Assembly: GCF_003952525.1 (NCBI RefSeq) | Contig: NZ_CP034451.1 | Coordinates: 5,370,501-5,434,500, forward strand | Origin: Mesorhizobium sp. M3A.F.Ca.ET.080.04.2.1 | GTDB taxonomy: Bacteria > Pseudomonadota > Alphaproteobacteria > Rhizobiales > Rhizobiaceae | Length of the DNA: 64,000 nucleotides | Reading direction: 5' to 3' | Shown: piece by piece, positions 61,121-64,000 of the stretch | How the letters are laid out: each line of letters opens with the position of its first letter | Numbering within the stretch: the first letter of the stretch is position 1 | Position numbers and translations under genes: made by a program | The notes under the pieces: generated by a model | Database searches by the model: none | The model's input: only the letters and a program-made list of their open reading frames with translations | What the model was told of the DNA's origin: nothing

Positions 61121-62434
61121 ATGGCAGACATCCGCAACAACTTCGTCGGCATCAAGTCGCCCAACCCGTTCTGGCTGGCATCCGCACCGCCGACGGATAA
61201 GGCCTACAATGTGGAGCGCGCCTTCAAGGCGGGCTGGGGCGGCGTGGTGTGGAAGACGCTTGGTGAAGAGGGGCCGCCCGTCGTCAACGTCAACGGTCCG
61301 CGCTATGGCGCGATCTGGGGCGCCGATCGGCGCCTGCTCGGCTTCAACAACATCGAGTTGATCACCGACCGAGAGCTGCAGACCAATCTGCGCGAGATCA
61401 AGCAGATCAAGAAGGACTGGCCGGACCGCGCGGTGGTCGTTTCGCTGATGGTGCCATGCGTGGAGGAGAGCTGGAAGGCGATCCTGCCGGTGGTCGAGGA
61501 AACCGGCGCCGACGGCATCGAGCTCAATTTCGGCTGTCCGCACGGCATGTCGGAGCGTGGCATGGGCTCGGCGGTGGGCCAGGTGCCGGAATATATCGAG
61601 ATGGTGGTACGCTGGTGCAAGGCAAACACCCGCATGCCCGTCATCACCAAGCTGACACCCAACATCACCGATATCCGCAAGCCGGCGCGAGCGGCACACG
61701 CAGGTGGAACGGATGCCGTGTCGCTGATCAACACCATCAATTCGATCACCGGCGTCGATCTCGACAGTTTTGCACCACAGCCGACCATCGACGGCAAGGG
61801 TTCGCATGGCGGCTATTGCGGTCCCGCGGTGAAGCCGATCGCCATGAACATGGTGGCCGAGATCGCGCGTGATCCGGAAACGCGCGGCCTGCCGATCTCT
61901 GGCATCGGCGGCATCACCACCTGGCGCGATGCGGCCGAGTTCATGGCGCTCGGCGCCGGCAATGTGCAGGTCTGCACCGCGGCGATGACCTATGGCTTCA
62001 AGATCGTGCAGGAGATGATCGCCGGGCTGGAGAACTGGATGGACGAGAAGGGCCATCCCTCGCTCAACGAAATCATCGGTCGCGCCACGCCCAACGTCAC
62101 GGACTGGCAGTATCTCAACCTGAACTATGTCGCCAAGGCGCATATCGACCAGGACGCCTGCATCAAGTGCGGCCGCTGCCACATCGCCTGCGAGGATACT
62201 TCGCACCAGGCCATCACCAGCATGGTGGACGGTAAGCGGCATTTCGAGGTGATCGAGGCCGAATGCGTCGGCTGCAATCTCTGCGTCAATGTCTGCCCGG
62301 TGGAAGGCTGCATCACCATGGAGCCCCTAGCCGCCGGGGTGGTAGACCAGCGCACCGGCAAGCCGGTGTCACCGATCTACGCCAACTGGACGACGCACCC
62401 GAACAACCCGATGGCCAAGGTGGCCGCGGAATAG
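61121..62434 (+). CDS. preA: NAD-dependent dihydropyrimidine dehydrogenase, subunit PreA
   Basis: A 437-residue catalytic subunit with an FMN barrel and two C-terminal [4Fe-4S] motifs (CIKCGRCHIAC, and CVGCNLCVNVCPVEGC). NFGCPHGMSERGMGSA is the FMN-side loop. The mammalian enzyme has a catalytic Cys three residues after that Met-Gly pair, where this protein has Val (SAVGQ). I recall the same in bacterial relatives, so I do not treat it as damage. ATG 61121 has GGGAGGG at ideal spacing; ATG 61115 overlaps the preT stop. A strong terminator follows. Confidence 0.91.
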   Translation: MADIRNNFVGIKSPNPFWLASAPPTDKAYNVERAFKAGWGGVVWKTLGEEGPPVVNVNGPRYGAIWGADRRLLGFNNIELITDRELQTNLREIKQIKKDWPDRAVVVSLMVPCVEESWKAILPVVEETGADGIELNFGCPHGMSERGMGSAVGQVPEYIEMVVRWCKANTRMPVITKLTPNITDIRKPARAAHAGGTDAVSLINTINSITGVDLDSFAPQPTIDGKGSHGGYCGPAVKPIAMNMVAEIARDPETRGLPISGIGGITTWRDAAEFMALGAGNVQVCTAAMTYGFKIVQEMIAGLENWMDEKGHPSLNEIIGRATPNVTDWQYLNLNYVAKAHIDQDACIKCGRCHIACEDTSHQAITSMVDGKRHFEVIEAECVGCNLCVNVCPVEGCITMEPLAAGVVDQRTGKPVSPIYANWTTHPNNPMAKVAAE

Positions 62435-62457
62435 CGACACGCGGTCGAGCGAAACAG

Positions 62458-62480
62458 CGGCGCCTTCGGGCGCCGTTTTT
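62458..62480 (+). terminator. Intrinsic terminator after preA
   Basis: CGGCGCC-TTCG-GGCGCCG is a seven-base-pair stem with a stable TTCG tetraloop followed immediately by TTTTT. It lies 23 bases after the preA stop and ends the preT-preA transcript. Confidence 0.88.
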
Positions 62481-62495
62481 GTCTCTCCTATTGCA

Positions 62496-62524
62496 GATAA
62501 GGATTATCCATGATAAAGCTTATC
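62496..62524. promoter_or_regulatory. Tandem operator upstream of the second Rrf2 gene
   Basis: Two 13-base inverted repeats of the form GATAA-N3-TTATC lie at 62496-62508 and 62512-62524, 16 bases apart. Each is followed by CATGA. They end 21 bases before the Rrf2 start and leave room only for the ribosome-binding site, so binding would block this promoter. Autoregulation is the simplest reading. Confidence 0.65.
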
Positions 62525-62545
62525 CATGAATAGGAGCGGCAGGCC

Positions 62546-63073
62546 ATGAAACTCGGGGAAGGCGTCGAAGCGGCGATCCACTGCGCCGCCACACTTGCCG
62601 GCGTCAAAGGCAACAGCACCATATCGGGCGCCGCCCTGGCGGAAGCCTTCGGATTGTCGCCGAGCTATCTGTTGAAGCATCTCAATCAGCTTACGACTGC
62701 TCGTATCCTGGAATCGGTGCCGGGACCTGCCGGCGGCTACCGCCTGGCGCGGCCGGCCGAGCGCATCACGCTGCTAGACATCGTGCTCGCGGTCGAAGGG
62801 CGCGACCCTGCCTTCCGATGCGGCGAGATCCGCCAGCGCGGCCCAGCAAAGCTCGACGCCTCGGCCTATGTGAAACCGTGCGGCATCAATGCCGCGATGC
62901 TGAAGGCCGAGCGCGCCTATCGCGCGGCGCTGGCCGAAGCGAAGCTTTCCAACATCGTTGCCGATTTCATGAGCGATGCCGATCCCCGTTCGGTCGCTGC
63001 AAGCTGCGCTTTCGTCGAGCGACACCAGCGGCCGCAGAAATCGGGCCAAAAATTTCAACCAAGCAAAGTGTGA
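62546..63073 (+). CDS. Rrf2-family transcriptional regulator
   Basis: A 175-residue Rrf2-type regulator. The winged helix covers the first 75 residues (LAEAFGLSPSYLLKHLNQLT, GGYRLARPAERITL). Cys92 in FRCGEIRQRGP and Cys112 in KPCGINAAM are the only ligand-type cysteines beyond Cys13, too few for a typical IscR cluster, so a thiol switch or another ligand is more likely. It precedes an AhpD-like gene by 11 bases. A tandem palindrome sits upstream. Confidence 0.85.
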   Translation: MKLGEGVEAAIHCAATLAGVKGNSTISGAALAEAFGLSPSYLLKHLNQLTTARILESVPGPAGGYRLARPAERITLLDIVLAVEGRDPAFRCGEIRQRGPAKLDASAYVKPCGINAAMLKAERAYRAALAEAKLSNIVADFMSDADPRSVAASCAFVERHQRPQKSGQKFQPSKV

Positions 63074-63084
63074 AGGGTAAGGTC

Positions 63085-63543
63085 ATGAAACAGAGACTGC
63101 AGTTCTACGCGAAGGCGCCGGAGCTCATGAAGGCGGTGTCGGCGCTCAACAAGGCTGTCGACGAATGCGGGCTGGAGAAAAGCTTGCTGCATCTGGTCAA
63201 GCTCAGGGCCTCGCAGATCAATGGCTGCTCCTACTGCGTCGAGATGCACAGCCGTGAGGCGAGGCACGACGGCGAGACCGAGACGCGGCTCTATCTGGTG
63301 GCGGCCTGGAAGGAATCGCCGCTGTTTTCCGAGCGCGAGCGCGCCGCGTTTGCCTGGACCGAGGCCGTCACCCTGATCGCCAATAACGGCGTGTCGGACG
63401 AACTCTATGCCCGGACGCTCGAACACTTCTCGGAAGAGGAACTGGTCAAGCTGTCCGTCGCGCTTGGCATGATCAACACCTGGAACCGGCTTTGCGTCCC
63501 GTTCCATGCCATCCATCCGATGCCGGCTGCCAAGGCTGCTTGA
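63085..63543 (+). CDS. AhpD-like / carboxymuconolactone decarboxylase family protein
   Basis: A 152-residue all-alpha protein. INGCSYCVEMHSREAR gives the AhpD core Cys48-x-x-Cys51-x3-His55, expected to reduce peroxides or act in thiol redox chemistry. The C-terminal LSVALGMINTWNRLCVPF is also typical. AAGGG precedes the ATG. It shares an operon with the Rrf2 regulator, which probably senses the same stress. Confidence 0.87.
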   Translation: MKQRLQFYAKAPELMKAVSALNKAVDECGLEKSLLHLVKLRASQINGCSYCVEMHSREARHDGETETRLYLVAAWKESPLFSERERAAFAWTEAVTLIANNGVSDELYARTLEHFSEEELVKLSVALGMINTWNRLCVPFHAIHPMPAAKAA

Positions 63544-63589
63544 TCGGGTCGGCCAGCGCGCGGACGAAAGATCCGCGCGCCCTCGTCGT

Positions 63590-64000
63590 TCACGCGTTAA
63601 AGCGCAGGCCGCCGTCGCAGGTCAGCACCTGGCCGGTGACAAAGCCGTTGGAGACCAGGAAAGCTATTGCCGAAGCGACATCCTCGGCACGACCGATACG
63701 ACCGACCGGCGTCTTGCCGGCATATTCGGCAAAAACCGCCTGCCGCTGCTCGCCCGGCAGAAAGTCCCACCAGGGCGTGTCGATGACCCCCGGCGCGACG
63801 ACGTTGACGCGCAGCGGCTTCAGTTCGACCGCGAGGATCGGCGCCACGGTCAAGAGCATGCCGTTGACGGCGCCGATGCCAGCGATGCCAGGCATCGCGA
63901 GCTGGGCCGAGACCGCCGAAATGAACGTGACCGATCCGGCTCTGTTCAAAGTCGGCAAGGCGGCCTGCAGGCAGAATAGTTGCGGGCGGATCTTTTCGTC
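63590..64000 (-). CDS. SDR-family protein, partial, lacking Tyr/Lys of the active site
   Basis: C-terminal 136 residues of a classical SDR (N-terminus beyond the right edge). VTFISAVSAQ aligns with the catalytic-serine strand, PLRVNVVAPGVIDTPW with the PG motif, and GRIGRAEDVASAIAFLVSNG and LTCDGGLRFNA with the end of the fold. Where YxxxK is expected the chain reads GIGAVNGML, so Tyr is Ile and Lys is Asn. The cofactor side may still bind NAD(P), but standard SDR catalysis should not work. It is convergent with the AhpD-like gene. Confidence 0.8.
   Translation of the reverse strand, partial: DEKIRPQLFCLQAALPTLNRAGSVTFISAVSAQLAMPGIAGIGAVNGMLLTVAPILAVELKPLRVNVVAPGVIDTPWWDFLPGEQRQAVFAEYAGKTPVGRIGRAEDVASAIAFLVSNGFVTGQVLTCDGGLRFNA

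Noticed and set aside
61540..61590. Loss of the catalytic cysteine in PreA (Val where the mammalian enzyme has Cys)
   Set aside because: As far as I recall, bacterial homologues share this change, and all iron-sulfur and FMN motifs are intact, so it is not evidence of inactivation.
1..64000. CRISPR arrays, tRNA/rRNA genes, insertion sequences, phage or conjugation genes
   Set aside because: I saw no regularly spaced repeats, no cloverleaf-like segments, and no transposase, integrase or phage motifs in either strand.

Overview
The window looks like a chromosomal segment of a Mesorhizobium-type alphaproteobacterium (Hyphomicrobiales/Rhizobiales). The grounds are high GC content, very dense ABC-importer content, a rhizobial single-domain sugar ATPase, FCD/GntR and LacI sugar regulators, a TamA/TamB pair, an alpha-2-macroglobulin/PbpC pair, and mosaic GC-rich palindromic repeats of the rhizobial intergenic type. 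I see no tRNA, rRNA, CRISPR array, transposase or phage gene. The genus is an inference from composition and gene content.

Region 1 (1-5011, minus): the end of the beta-ketoadipate pathway, pcaI-pcaJ-pcaF (pcaF runs off the left edge). Upstream lies a two-gene unit of an ornithine-cyclodeaminase-like protein and a histidine-ammonia-lyase homologue that has lost the serine of its MIO triad. A relic of an MFS transporter C-terminus follows. Region 2 (5315-12419): a sugar-type ABC importer whose permease and single-domain ATPase diverge from the binding protein, two near-identical FadR-type (FCD) regulators, a beta-hydroxyacid dehydrogenase and an extended SDR. FadR-type operators lie in both divergent promoter regions. 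Region 3 (12462-20899): a DUF3175 protein, an MFS carrier, then a LacI regulator, a complete sugar ABC importer with two permeases, and gluconokinase, with a perfect LacI-type palindrome in the promoter.

Region 4 (20925-28137, minus): an LpxL-like protein and a sulfate importer cluster (binding protein, CysT, CysW, CysA, a second binding protein, and a four-cysteine Rrf2 regulator). Region 5 (28338-45314): cell envelope. It holds a VanX-like dipeptidase, PbpC, a 1826-residue alpha-2-macroglobulin, and TamA-TamB on the other strand. Mosaic palindromic repeats lie on both sides of pbpC. TamB carries a tandem internal duplication of about 620 residues. Region 6 (45580-56797): a dipeptide-type ABC importer with a Tat-type binding protein, followed after a divergent lipoprotein gene by a non-pyrrolysine MttB-family methyltransferase and a dimethylglycine-dehydrogenase-like flavoprotein. 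I read this as uptake and demethylation of a methylated amine or betaine.

Region 7 (56818-64000): DoxX, a small exported protein, a glyoxalase-fold protein, ChaC, the reductive pyrimidine catabolism pair preT-preA behind a RutR-like box and ended by a strong terminator, then an Rrf2 regulator with a tandem operator, an AhpD-like protein and a partial SDR that lacks the usual Tyr/Lys. The strongest leads are the MIO-less lyase, the methylated-amine locus, the TamB duplication, and the predicted operators that tie regulators to their neighbours.
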